Assembly: GCA_031289165.1 (NCBI GenBank)
Contig: JAITPZ010000183.1
Span: 1-35,199, forward strand
Length of the DNA stretch: 35,199 bases
Direction: 5' to 3'
Source: Synergistaceae bacterium
GTDB lineage: Bacteria > Synergistota > Synergistia > Synergistales > Aminobacteriaceae
The notes under the pieces are model-generated. The model searched no databases. It saw only the letters and a program-made list of their open reading frames with translations, and was not told the origin of the DNA. Below, piece after piece: positions 15,461-23,601 of the stretch. Both the position numbers and the translations under genes were made by a program. How positions within the stretch are numbered: the first letter of the stretch is position 1; each line of letters begins with the position of its first letter.

Positions 15461-15889
15461 ATGTCCAAAATAATCGTTGTTTACTGGTCGGGCACGGGCA
15501 ACACCGAAAGGATGGCGGAACTGATCGCGCAGGGCGCGTCGGGCAGGGGGGCCGCCGTGACGCGCAAAAACGTCGGCGACACGAAGGTTTCGGAACTCGT
15601 CGAATACGACGTCGTCGCGCTTGGCTCCCCTTCCATGGGCGTCGAGACCATCGAAGAGGCCGAAATGGAGCCGTTCTTCGGGGAGGCCGCGTCTTCGCTG
15701 AAGGGGAAGAAAGTCGCCCTCTTCGGCTCCTATGGCTGGGGTAACGGAGAATGGCTGCGAACCTGGGCGGATCGCATGCGGGACGGCGGAGGGCAGCTCA
15801 TGGACGACGGGCTGGCCGTTCACGAAACGCCCGACGGCGACAGCGCCGCCCAATGTATCGCCTGGGGCGAAAAACTGGCCGCGTTTTAA
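15461..15889 (+). CDS. Flavodoxin, short-chain type
   Basis: 142 residues, the size of short-chain flavodoxins. The FMN phosphate loop SGTGNTERMA lies near residues 10-19. The isoalloxazine-flanking loops are LGSPSMGVETIEEAEMEPF and FGSYGWGNGEW. It is a small one-electron carrier that can replace ferredoxin when iron is short. GGGGAGG lies 9 nt before ATG 15461. It forms a pair with DUF3793 upstream, interrupted by a MITE, so it may depend on read-through or on the promoter-like sequence inside the repeat. Confidence 0.9.
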   Translation: MSKIIVVYWSGTGNTERMAELIAQGASGRGAAVTRKNVGDTKVSELVEYDVVALGSPSMGVETIEEAEMEPFFGEAASSLKGKKVALFGSYGWGNGEWLRTWADRMRDGGGQLMDDGLAVHETPDGDSAAQCIAWGEKLAAF

Positions 15890-15918
15890 GGAAGCACGAA
15901 AAGTATCTCAGGGAAGAA

Positions 15919-15948
15919 GAAGGGGCTTTCTATGCAGAAAGCCCCTTC
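15919..15948. terminator. Bidirectional terminator hairpin between flavodoxin and Hpt genes
   Basis: GAAGGGGCTTTC (15919-15930), a loop TATGCA, then its perfect 12-bp complement (15937-15948). It lies 29 nt after the flavodoxin stop and overlaps the last codons of the converging Hpt gene. U-tracts are modest on both sides. Confidence 0.65.
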
Positions 15949-16283
15949 ATTACGATGTCGATAGCCTTCACCGTCTCTTCGTAGGCCGTTTTGAAGGTCT
16001 CGAGAGACTCCTCGACTCCGGAGTTCGCCTTCAGACATGCCTCCAGGGACTGGCTGAGTTCATAAACCCGCATCAGGGAAAGGTTGGCTGCCACGCCTTT
16101 TACGGCATGGGCCGATTTTGCGGCGGCCTCGTTATCGCCCGCCTCGATTTCCTTCTTCAGCTGCTCGAAATACGGACTCTGAAGAAAAGTCGTCAGCAGC
16201 ATTTTAAAGAGCTTCGTATTTCCCCGTATTCGGCCCAGCGCTTTCTCGGTGTCGATGTATTGCTTCAGTTCTTCCTCGTTCAT
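15930..16283 (-). CDS. Stand-alone Hpt (histidine phosphotransfer) domain protein
   Basis: 117 residues consisting of one Hpt four-helix domain. The phospho-acceptor is H59 in SAHAVKGVAANLS, with the expected K two residues later and a glycine at +4. It would relay phosphate between a receiver domain and another response regulator. Its partner is unknown; the hybrid kinase about 2.2 kb away already has its own C-terminal Hpt, so this one may serve a different kinase or response regulator. GGAGGTG lies 8 nt upstream of the ATG. It converges on the flavodoxin gene. Confidence 0.88.
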   Translation of the reverse strand: MNEEELKQYIDTEKALGRIRGNTKLFKMLLTTFLQSPYFEQLKKEIEAGDNEAAAKSAHAVKGVAANLSLMRVYELSQSLEACLKANSGVEESLETFKTAYEETVKAIDIVMKGLSA

Positions 16284-16327
16284 TGATCTTCACCTCCGGT
16301 GTATGTATCTCTCAATCTTCCGCAGGT

Positions 16328-16356
16328 ATTTTCGTGCCCCGCGTGACAGATGTCAA
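16328..16356 (-). promoter_or_regulatory. Probable promoter of the Hpt gene
   Basis: On the minus strand TTGACA (16351-16356) is followed after 17 bp by GAAAAT (16328-16333). It lies about 45 bp upstream of the Hpt ATG. The -35 is consensus and the -10 weak. Confidence 0.4.
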
Positions 16357-16394
16357 GCCCAATTCCATAATAGTCCCACAAACATTCAGGCCCA

Positions 16395-16456
16395 TGAGGG
16401 CAGAGCCCCTTCGGCGTCGCGCATCCTCACCGGCCCCTCTGGAACCTCTGACGATT
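16395..16456. repeat. About 65-bp dyad repeat (family 2), copy
   Basis: It shares ordered blocks with 27515-27578: GGGCAGAG, CCCTTCGG, then a CCTC-CCGG-CCCC-CTG-AA-CTCTG-GATT series with small gaps. Both copies lie between two minus-strand genes. They may form an imperfect stem and act as a terminator or REP-like element. Confidence 0.45.
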
Positions 16457-16475
16457 AAATTCAGCAGAGGGAACG

Positions 16476-17225
16476 TTATCGAGACCTCGCCTGCAGCGCC
16501 CAGCCGGGAACCATCGACCACGCCCGCTTCAGCTCCTGCGCGTGACGTTTCGCCTCGGGGTCGAGGTGTTCGAGAAGCGCGTGAAAGGCCCTCGAGTGGT
16601 TCATTTCCCTCAAATGACAGAGCTCGTGCAGCAGAACGTGACTCACGAGGCGGGGAGGCAGAAACAGCAGGCGGCTGTTCAGGCTGATGTTGCCTTTGGA
16701 GGAACAGCTGCCCCAGCGGCTCTTCTGCTCCCGGACGGCGACGTTTGCAACCTGAAAGGAATGGTGTTGCGCGGCGCTGTGCAGAAGCGGAGGCAGGCGA
16801 AGGCGTCCCCTGAAAAGCAGCCAATGCCTGAGCGCGGACAGGGCCTCGCTTTCCCTGAAGTCCGACGTCAGCACGATCCTGCCCTCCTCCATGACGAGAC
16901 GATCTCTCGCGAGCGGCGCCACGACCACGCTCCACTTTTCGCCGAGGGCGGGGAGGTCGATCGTCGCGGGCAGCCCCTTCGTCTCCTCGATCTGTCGGAC
17001 GCGCGCTCCGACTTTCGCCACGGCCTTTTCGATCCAGTCCCTTCTGGACTCCAGAATGGGCTCCAGTTCCCGTCCCACGCAAAATTTCCGAGGAACGACG
17101 ACCGTCAGGCCCTCCGCGGAGACGATCAGCCGTACGTTGCGCGCGCGGGGGCTGCGTCTGACGCTGAAGGGCCAGGGAAATTTTGGATGCCTCAAAAACG
17201 TGTCGCCGTTCCTGGAATTTTCCAT
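16476..17225 (-). CDS. YgjP-like (M48/DUF45) zinc metallopeptidase
   Basis: 249 residues from ATG 17223-17225, one base after the ROK kinase stop, with GGAGAA just upstream. The core signature is REQKSRWGSCSSKGNISLN (about 166-184), then the zinc site HELCH (200-204) and the third ligand region MNHSRAFHALLE (H210). This is the WSS1/SprT-like YgjP/DUF45 family, predicted zinc peptidases of unknown substrate. Longer in-frame starts exist but would overlap the ROK gene. The tight junction suggests translational coupling to the kinase, a pairing whose meaning is unclear. Confidence 0.85.
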   Translation of the reverse strand: MENSRNGDTFLRHPKFPWPFSVRRSPRARNVRLIVSAEGLTVVVPRKFCVGRELEPILESRRDWIEKAVAKVGARVRQIEETKGLPATIDLPALGEKWSVVVAPLARDRLVMEEGRIVLTSDFRESEALSALRHWLLFRGRLRLPPLLHSAAQHHSFQVANVAVREQKSRWGSCSSKGNISLNSRLLFLPPRLVSHVLLHELCHLREMNHSRAFHALLEHLDPEAKRHAQELKRAWSMVPGWALQARSR

Positions 17226-17226
17226 T

Positions 17227-18126
17227 TTATTTAAAATTCTCCATTCGCGCCCGGGCCAGCCCCGCCGCGCCGAAAATCGGGGCGTCCGTGTCCAGCAGGG
17301 ACAAGCGGATGGACAGAGTTTTTCGGAAGGCTCCGCCGAGGTAACGCGGAACACGCGCCTCGAGAAGTTCCATGAAGTCCGCCCCCCGGCTCAGTCCTCC
17401 GCCAATGACGACGAGTTCCGGGTCAAAGACGTGAATCAGCGAGGCGATGCCCCGCGCGATCGCTGAGAGCGCAAAATCCCAGAGTGGAGCGACAGCGGGA
17501 TCTTCCCGTCGCGTCCAGAGGTCCCTGAGGTCGGGGCGACTGCCGAGCCCCATCGCCCCGGCCCTGCGCTCGAGGGCATCCGCGCCGCACAGGGCCTCGA
17601 AGTGCCCGAGCCCGCCGCAGCCCGGACCGCAGGGTTCTTCCTGCCCCAGCACGATGTGCCCCAGTTCGCCCCCCATGCCGTGGGCCCCGGTCAGAAGGCG
17701 TCCGCCCGAGACGACTCCGCCCCCGATTCCCGTGCCCAGGGTGAGGACGACGTAATCATCGACCCCTTTGGCCGCTCCGGCGAGCCCCTCGCCCAGCGCG
17801 TAGGCGTTGGCGTCGTTCTCGATGACGGTGCAGCCGCCGATGGCCTCCGCGAGCATTCGGCGTACAGGCAGGCCATTCCAGCCCATGAAATTCGTGATCA
17901 TCAGCGCGTTCTCGCGCGCTGCGTCGATACCTCCGGGAACGCAGACCCCCGTCGGAACCTCCGGCCCCGCCCCCAGCGCACGCACCATCCGCGCGATCTG
18001 GGCGATCACCGGCCCCGGTTTTCTCGAACCCTCCGTACTTTCCTCGAGCCGATCCCGGATGACGTCCCCATCAACGAGCCCCGCCACCACCTTGTGCCCC
18101 CCCAGGTCCACACCAATCGCGTTCAT
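17227..18126 (-). CDS. ROK family sugar kinase (glucokinase-like)
   Basis: 299 residues. The N-terminal ATP loop VDLGGHKVVAGLV, ENDANAYALGEG with the catalytic aspartate D105, the phosphate loop LTLGTGIGGGVVSGG and GGELGHI (H157) are all present. The zinc-binding segment of ROK proteins is altered: C166, C170 and C180 remain, but a histidine (H175) stands where the usual CGNRGC motif has cysteine. It phosphorylates a hexose or amino sugar with ATP, glucose being the default guess. No DNA-binding domain is present, so it is a kinase and not a NagC-type repressor. The YgjP-like gene follows with a 1-nt gap. Confidence 0.85.
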   Translation of the reverse strand: MNAIGVDLGGHKVVAGLVDGDVIRDRLEESTEGSRKPGPVIAQIARMVRALGAGPEVPTGVCVPGGIDAARENALMITNFMGWNGLPVRRMLAEAIGGCTVIENDANAYALGEGLAGAAKGVDDYVVLTLGTGIGGGVVSGGRLLTGAHGMGGELGHIVLGQEEPCGPGCGGLGHFEALCGADALERRAGAMGLGSRPDLRDLWTRREDPAVAPLWDFALSAIARGIASLIHVFDPELVVIGGGLSRGADFMELLEARVPRYLGGAFRKTLSIRLSLLDTDAPIFGAAGLARARMENFK

Positions 18127-18328
18127 GAAAACCCCGTCCTCCGTCGATTTTTACCCCTGATGCCTGATGTACATTTTAATGGAAATCGGGCGGAAAACAA
18201 TCGAACCCGACGATGCGAGGGAGCCAGGCGTACAGGCGATCGAACACCTCATGCGCTTTCCGTTCACGTATTCACGCGTTGCCTGGGGAGGTTCTAAAGT
18301 CGAATTATTTTTTCACAAAATTTTGTAA

Positions 18329-18334
18329 TATAAT
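18329..18334 (+). promoter_or_regulatory. Possible -10 element upstream of the hybrid kinase
   Basis: A consensus TATAAT lies in an AT-rich stretch (18301-18360) about 150 bp before the kinase start. No convincing -35 is found at 16-18 bp. Nothing else is seen in the 355-nt gap 18127-18481. Confidence 0.3.
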
Positions 18335-18481
18335 AATATTAGATTTTTTTAATGAGGCATTAAAGGTCCGACATGCTGACATTTGGTTCGAAGACAGGAG
18401 CGGTATTTTTACTGGCGGGTACTGTCGTCGAGAAGTGTTGTTATGTATCCATCTGGATATTTCAGCAGGTGGGAGGAGTTT

Positions 18482-21292
18482 ATGATGTCTGTTCGCGTAA
18501 AAGTCGTTCTCATTATGCTTTCCATCGTCGCCGCGATCACCGTATCCAGCACGGTCATAGGGGTATTCTTCACAGAGAGCCGCATTCTGGAGATGACGGG
18601 GGAAGATATGACCGTCGTCAGCGAAATTGCGGACAAGTTGGTTTCCAGCGAAATCCGTCTGCTGAAGGAGGGGCTGAGGACGATCGTCACCCTCGTGACC
18701 CACATCGACGAGGTAAGGATACCATCCGTGCTGAAGGCCCAGGCCGAACTCGACGATCGTTATCTCGCCCTGACGTATTTTCGGTTCGATGGCGCGTATG
18801 AATCCTGGGGCGAGGACGCTCCGCCTCCCGCGTTCATCGACAGAAAATACGCGCAGCTGGCTTTGTGGGGAGGCAGCAGCATCTCCACAACGGAAAAAAC
18901 TCCGACGGGCAGGCTCGTCTTTCGAGTCTCCGTCTCCGCGGGAAACGACGGCATTCTGGTCGCCACCGTGCCGGGAATGCTGTTCACCGACCTCATATCG
19001 CAGTTCAAAATCTGGGAGACCGGAAGCATCTTCATTCTCGACGAAAGCGGCACGCTCATCGCCCACAACAATCTGACCTTCGTCGACGAGCGTTATAACT
19101 TCATCGAACTGGGCGAAACCGACCCCGCCTGGCGGTCGACCGCCGATTTTCACAAAAAGATGATTCAGCGGGGCGAGGGCACAGGGACCTATACATTCCT
19201 TGGCGTCGAGCGGGTTTGCGCCTACAGACCGGTCAGCGGTTCGGAGGTGGGCTGGTCGCTCGGAGTGTCCTCGCCGATGTCGGAGAGTCCCATCGTACGG
19301 GTGCGGCAGGGACAGTTGCTTTCCGCCGTGATATTTCTGGGGCTGGGCCTGCTGGCCGCGTTTCTCGCGGCGGGCAGCATCGTGCGCCCCTTCGAGCTGA
19401 TACGGGAGCAGAACGTCCAGCTCGCGGAACTCCGAGAAATGGCGGAAAGCGCGTCGAACGCCAAAAGCAGCTTCCTCGCCAATATGAGTCACGAAATGCG
19501 CACACCTCTCAACGCGATTATCGGTCTGAGCGAGCTGGCGCTCGATTTCGAAGATCTGAAGGACGAAACCGCCGAATATCTGGGAAAAATCTATAACTCC
19601 GGCATGACGCTCCTCGGGATCATCAACGACATTCTGGACATCTCGAAAATCGAGTCGGGGAAGTTCGAGCTGATACCGGTCACGTACGACACTCCCAGTC
19701 TGGTCAACGACACCCTGACGCTGAACATGATGCGCATCGGCGACAAGCCCATCCGGTTTCGCCTGCAGGTCGACGAGACTCTGCCGAACAGGCTGCTGGG
19801 CGACGAGCTGAGGGTCAAACAGGTTTTCAACAACCTTCTGAGCAACGCCTTCAAGTACACGAAGGAGGGCGTCGTGGACTGGAGCCTCGCCTGGGAGCGG
19901 GACGGAGACGACGTCTGGCTGATTTCCAGCGTGCGGGACTCCGGCATCGGCATTCGCGAGGAGGATATCGGCAGGCTGTTTTCCGAATACAACCAGGTGG
20001 ACGTGAAAACCAACCGGAAGATAGAGGGGACCGGCCTGGGGCTCTCCATCACAAAAAAAATGGCGGAGATGATGGACGGTTCCATCACGGTGGAGAGCGA
20101 GTACGGAAAGGGGAGCACGTTCACGGTGCGCCTTCGTCAGAAACTCGTCTCGGACGTGCCCATCGGCAGGGGGATCACGGAAAACCTGAAAAAATTTTGT
20201 TACTCCGACGACCGGCGCACCCAAAACTCGAAACTGGTGAGAATCCGCCTCCCCTACGCAAAGGTGCTGGTCGTGGACGACGTTCCGACAAATCTGGACG
20301 TCGCGAAGGGGATGCTGAAACCCTACGGTATGCAGGTGGACTGCGTCGCCAGCGGTCCGCAGGCCATAGACCTGATCCGCGGAGCGGAAGACCGGTACAA
20401 CGCGATTTTTATGGACCACATGATGCCGGGCATGGACGGTATCGAGGCCACGCGTATCATTCGCGGCGAGATCGGGAGCGAATACGCGGAAACCGTGCCC
20501 ATCATCGCCCTGACCGCCGACGCGATTATCGGGAGCGAGGAAAAATTTCTCTCGAGCGGCTTTCAGGCCTTTCTTTCAAAACCCATCGACGTGATGCGGC
20601 TGGACCAGGTCATTCGGCAGTGGGTGCGGAACAGGGAACTGGAAAGAGAACCGAGCGGCGCCGAAGATGAACCGCTCCCGGACGCTCCGGAGGAGACGGC
20701 GGCCGTTTCCGCGCCCTGGTCGATCGAGGGATGGCGGATCGATGGGGTCGATCTCGAGGGGGCTCTGAAGCGGTTCGGCGACGACAGGGAGTCGTTGCTG
20801 CAGATACTTCGCTCCTACGCCGAGACTACGCGGCCCCTGCTCGATCGGATACGCCTTTGCGCGGAAGAGGGCTTGCCCGACTACGCGATCGTCGTACACG
20901 GCATCAGGGGCAGCAGTTACAGCATATGCGCCGACGCGGCGGGGAAAAAGGCGGAGGAACTGGAATACGCGGCGAAAGATGGCGATTTTACGTTCGTCCG
21001 ATCGAACAATGACGCTTTCATCGCTCTTATGGAGAATTTGCTCAGGGATCTGTCCGCGTTCCTCGAAAAAGCGACCCCCGCGAATCAAAAACCAAAAAAA
21101 ACCGAGCCGGACGCGGCGTTGCTGACCCGTCTGAGCGACGCCTGCGCGGATTTCAGCATGGACACGGTGGACGAGGTCATGGCCGAGCTGGAGAGCTGCG
21201 AATACGAATCGCGGGGAGAACTGGTCGAGTGGATCAGAGAACAGGTAAATCTGATGGAGCTCGACCGAATACGGGAAAAGCTGTCGAGCTGA
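18482..21292 (+). CDS. Hybrid sensor histidine kinase (Cache-HisKA-HATPase-REC-Hpt, BarA-like)
   Basis: 936 residues from the ATG pair at 18482/18485 behind GGGAGGAG. Order: membrane segment about 7-28; extracytoplasmic double-Cache-like sensor about 40-275; second membrane segment about 280-301; HisKA with H337 in NMSHEMRTPLNA; HATPase with NLLSNAFKY and GTGLGLSI; receiver about 593-715 with phospho-acceptor D645 in FMDHMMPGMDG; C-terminal Hpt with H806 in VVHGIRGSS. The Cache domain suggests direct sensing of a small molecule outside the membrane. Signal would pass H-D-H through this one protein to an external receiver, most likely the HD-GYP regulator encoded 20 nt downstream. Confidence 0.92.
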   Translation: MMSVRVKVVLIMLSIVAAITVSSTVIGVFFTESRILEMTGEDMTVVSEIADKLVSSEIRLLKEGLRTIVTLVTHIDEVRIPSVLKAQAELDDRYLALTYFRFDGAYESWGEDAPPPAFIDRKYAQLALWGGSSISTTEKTPTGRLVFRVSVSAGNDGILVATVPGMLFTDLISQFKIWETGSIFILDESGTLIAHNNLTFVDERYNFIELGETDPAWRSTADFHKKMIQRGEGTGTYTFLGVERVCAYRPVSGSEVGWSLGVSSPMSESPIVRVRQGQLLSAVIFLGLGLLAAFLAAGSIVRPFELIREQNVQLAELREMAESASNAKSSFLANMSHEMRTPLNAIIGLSELALDFEDLKDETAEYLGKIYNSGMTLLGIINDILDISKIESGKFELIPVTYDTPSLVNDTLTLNMMRIGDKPIRFRLQVDETLPNRLLGDELRVKQVFNNLLSNAFKYTKEGVVDWSLAWERDGDDVWLISSVRDSGIGIREEDIGRLFSEYNQVDVKTNRKIEGTGLGLSITKKMAEMMDGSITVESEYGKGSTFTVRLRQKLVSDVPIGRGITENLKKFCYSDDRRTQNSKLVRIRLPYAKVLVVDDVPTNLDVAKGMLKPYGMQVDCVASGPQAIDLIRGAEDRYNAIFMDHMMPGMDGIEATRIIRGEIGSEYAETVPIIALTADAIIGSEEKFLSSGFQAFLSKPIDVMRLDQVIRQWVRNRELEREPSGAEDEPLPDAPEETAAVSAPWSIEGWRIDGVDLEGALKRFGDDRESLLQILRSYAETTRPLLDRIRLCAEEGLPDYAIVVHGIRGSSYSICADAAGKKAEELEYAAKDGDFTFVRSNNDAFIALMENLLRDLSAFLEKATPANQKPKKTEPDAALLTRLSDACADFSMDTVDEVMAELESCEYESRGELVEWIREQVNLMELDRIREKLSS

Positions 21293-21312
21293 AGGAAGGC
21301 AGGGGCATTCGT

Positions 21313-22443
21313 ATGGAAAACGGAGAATACGGAACGGAAAAGAGAACGGGAAACACTCGTCGTAAAATCATGCTGGTGGACGACAACATGGCAAATCTCA
21401 CGATGGGCAAGAACATGTTGAAAACATTTTACGAGGTATTTCCGCTTCCATCCGGGGCAAAGCTCTTCGAGCTTCTGGAAAAAGTCATTCCGGATCTGAT
21501 CCTTCTGGATATCGAAATGCCCGAGATGAATGGTTACGAAGCGATCCGGAAGCTGAAGGACAACCCCCGCCTGGCCGACATTCCGGTCATCTTCCTGACG
21601 GCGAGGAGCGACGAGAACAGCGAGCTGGAGGGACTCAGCCTGGGAGCGATCGACTACATTTCAAAACCCTTCTCCGCCCCGCTTTTGCTGAAGCGAATCG
21701 AAAACCACCTTCTCATCACGTCGCAGAAACGGGAACTGAAAAACTACAGCGACAACCTGGTGGAGATGGTGCAGCGGAAAACCCGGCAGGTGATCGATCT
21801 GCAAAACGCGATCCTGAGCACCGTGGCCGAAATGGTGGAATTCCGGGACGATGTTACCGGTGGGCACGTCGAGCGCACGCAGAAATACCTCAAACTTCTG
21901 GTGGACAGGCTGATTGAGGAAAAAATCTACGAAGAGGAGACCCTGACGTGGAACCTGGAGTTTCTGATCCCGTCCGCGCAGCTTCACGACGTGGGCAAGA
22001 TCGCGATCAGCGACACCATCCTGAACAAGCCGGGCAAACTGACGCCGGAGGAGTTCGAGGAGATGAAAAAGCACGTTACGGTCGGAGTGGACGCGATCGC
22101 AAGAATCGAAAACAACACGGCCGAGCACGCGTTTTTGGACCACGCCAGAATTATCGCCGGCACACACCACGAAAAATGGGACGGCACGGGATACCCTCTG
22201 GGCTTGCGGGGAAAGGAGATTCCGCTGGAGGGACGTCTGATGGCGATCGCCGACGTGTACGACGCCCTGATCTCGACGCGTCCCTACAAAAAACCCTTCA
22301 GCACGAGGGATGCCGAGCGAATCATCGAGGAGGGCAGGGGCACGCATTTCGATCCGCTGCTGGTCGATGTGTTTCACAGGGAGAGCGACCGGTTCGCCCG
22401 GATCGCGGACAGCCACAGCGACGCCCTCCTCGTCGAAAGGTGA
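21313..22443 (+). CDS. Response regulator with HD-GYP c-di-GMP phosphodiesterase domain (RpfG-like)
   Basis: 376 residues from ATG 21313. Receiver domain about 18-135 with phospho-acceptor D66 in LLDIEMPEMNG and the K in YISKPFS. HD-GYP domain about 170-350: HDVGK (225-229), AGTHHEKWDGTGYP with the HHE and GYP motifs, and FDPLLVDVF. All metal-binding residues typical of active HD-GYP enzymes are visible, so it probably hydrolyses c-di-GMP to GMP. It follows the hybrid kinase by 20 nt and is the natural phosphate acceptor of that kinase's Hpt. Control of motility, adhesion or biofilm is the usual output but is not shown here. Confidence 0.92.
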   Translation: MENGEYGTEKRTGNTRRKIMLVDDNMANLTMGKNMLKTFYEVFPLPSGAKLFELLEKVIPDLILLDIEMPEMNGYEAIRKLKDNPRLADIPVIFLTARSDENSELEGLSLGAIDYISKPFSAPLLLKRIENHLLITSQKRELKNYSDNLVEMVQRKTRQVIDLQNAILSTVAEMVEFRDDVTGGHVERTQKYLKLLVDRLIEEKIYEEETLTWNLEFLIPSAQLHDVGKIAISDTILNKPGKLTPEEFEEMKKHVTVGVDAIARIENNTAEHAFLDHARIIAGTHHEKWDGTGYPLGLRGKEIPLEGRLMAIADVYDALISTRPYKKPFSTRDAERIIEEGRGTHFDPLLVDVFHRESDRFARIADSHSDALLVER

Positions 22444-22449
22444 CGGGCA

Positions 22450-22760
22450 ATGTCGATTCGTTTGAAGAGCATTCTGACCATCAATTTGATCGCGTTGATT
22501 ATCATAGTGCTGGTTTTGGGCTCGGTCCCGATTTTCACCCAGCGGAGCCTCGCCAATTCATAGACGACGCGGACTGATTCGTAATTGCCAACATACGTCC
22601 CGAATGGGTGTTGAACCGTTACAACTTCATCGAGATGGCGAAAACTGACAGCCAATATCGGAGCGTCGCGACGACGACCTTCGGGAATGTATGGGCATGG
22701 TGGCGGATTGTGTGGATGTGGATCGAGTGCGCATCTGGAAAAATCATGTAAAGGGGGAAC
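22450..22760 (+). pseudogene. Remnant of a second, paralogous sensor kinase
   Basis: Three pieces in three different frames. 22450-22563 reads MSIRLKSILTINLIALIIIV and a TAG, matching the start and first membrane segment of the upstream kinase. Around 22602-22665 the sequence reads EWVLNRYNFIEMAKTDSQYR, matching ERYNFIELGETDPAWRS of that kinase's Cache domain. 22697-22744 reads MVADCVDVDRVRIWKN, the start of a GAF-like module common in such sensors. Large parts are deleted between the pieces. 22745-22833 holds inverted repeats (GGGGGAA/TTCCCCC, TCGGC/GCCGA) and nothing coding. Confidence 0.7.
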
Positions 22761-22833
22761 CTTCCGAACGTAAGGAAAGCATCCCCGTATTCCCCCTGTG
22801 GCGGGGCTGTTCTCGGCGTCTGAAGCCGAGGCG

Positions 22834-23490
22834 TTACAGGTCGTCCAGAATTTCGCCGCTGATGGAGAGGGTAACAACCCGCCACGGCAGGGTTTTACCG
22901 GAATTCTTGAGGGCTGTGGCAACGGCCTTTTCGATGCCGCCGCAGCAGGGAACCTCCATACGGATCACCGTTACGGATCGGATGGCGTTGCCGGCGATGA
23001 TGGCGGTCAGCTTTTTGCCGTAGTCCACGTCGTCGAGTTTCGGACAACCGATCAGCGTAACTCTGTTCCGAATGAACTCCTCGTGAAGGGACGCGCGGGC
23101 GTAGGCGGCGCAATCGGCGGACACGAGCAGGTTCGCGTTCTCGAAGCAGGGCGCGTCAACGGGTATGAGCCGGATCTGCATCGGCCACTGCCTGAGCTGA
23201 CTCCGGGGGAGTTCCGCACCGGAGCGGCCGCATGAGGTTTGTTTATCCGACATCTGTGCCACGTTCGCCCTCGCCATTTTCTCGTCATACCCGGCCGCTT
23301 CGCGTTCCTCGAAGGAAATGGCTCCCATGGGGCAGACAGGCAAACAGTTACCAAGTCCGTCGCAATAATCGTCCCGCAGGAGTGTTGCCTTTCCCTCTAC
23401 AATGCCGATCGCTCCTTCGCGGCAGGCGTCGGCGCAGAGGCCGCATCCGTTGCACTTTTCCTCGTCGATTTTGATGATTTTGCGTATCAT
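22834..23490 (-). CDS. 4Fe-4S ferredoxin-type protein with C-terminal redox domain
   Basis: 218 residues. Two cluster motifs lie in the first 60 residues: C13-x2-C16-x2-C19-x3-C23 and C43-x5-C49-x3-C53-P. The remainder holds SQLRQWPMQIRLIPV, LLVSADCAAYA, LIGCPKLDD and VRMEVPCCGG, conserved cysteines of a family found in anaerobes. The family has no firm function; electron transfer or metal/redox sensing is inferred. It is divergent from the Crp/Fnr gene with a 111-bp gap, a pairing seen in other anaerobes that suggests the regulator controls it. GGAGGCG lies just ahead of the ATG. A minus-strand promoter (TTCACT, 17 bp, TAAAAT) may lie in the gap. Confidence 0.85.
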   Translation of the reverse strand: MIRKIIKIDEEKCNGCGLCADACREGAIGIVEGKATLLRDDYCDGLGNCLPVCPMGAISFEEREAAGYDEKMARANVAQMSDKQTSCGRSGAELPRSQLRQWPMQIRLIPVDAPCFENANLLVSADCAAYARASLHEEFIRNRVTLIGCPKLDDVDYGKKLTAIIAGNAIRSVTVIRMEVPCCGGIEKAVATALKNSGKTLPWRVVTLSISGEILDDL

Positions 23491-23570
23491 TCACGTCGCC
23501 TCCCGGCTTTATGGTCTTGATTTTATGTGCCCATCATAATACAGTGAATATGGTGCGTCTGTTGTTTTTA

Positions 23571-23590
23571 CGACAAAATTATTTTTGTCG
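23571..23590. promoter_or_regulatory. Perfect 20-bp palindrome, putative operator of the Crp/Fnr regulator
   Basis: CGACAAAA-TTAT-TTTTGTCG is a perfect 8-4-8 inverted repeat ending next to the ribosome site of the Crp/Fnr gene. Half-site length and spacing resemble Crp/Fnr operators, although the half-site is not the usual TTGAT or TGTGA. An autoregulatory operator also controlling the divergent ferredoxin gene is inferred. Confidence 0.5.
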
Positions 23591-23601
23591 GAGGAGGGAT
23601 T

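Noticed and set aside
16284..16403. 27-codon minus-strand frame MGLNVCGTIMELG upstream of the Hpt gene
   Set aside because: It covers the probable Hpt promoter, has no ribosome site and no recognisable family.
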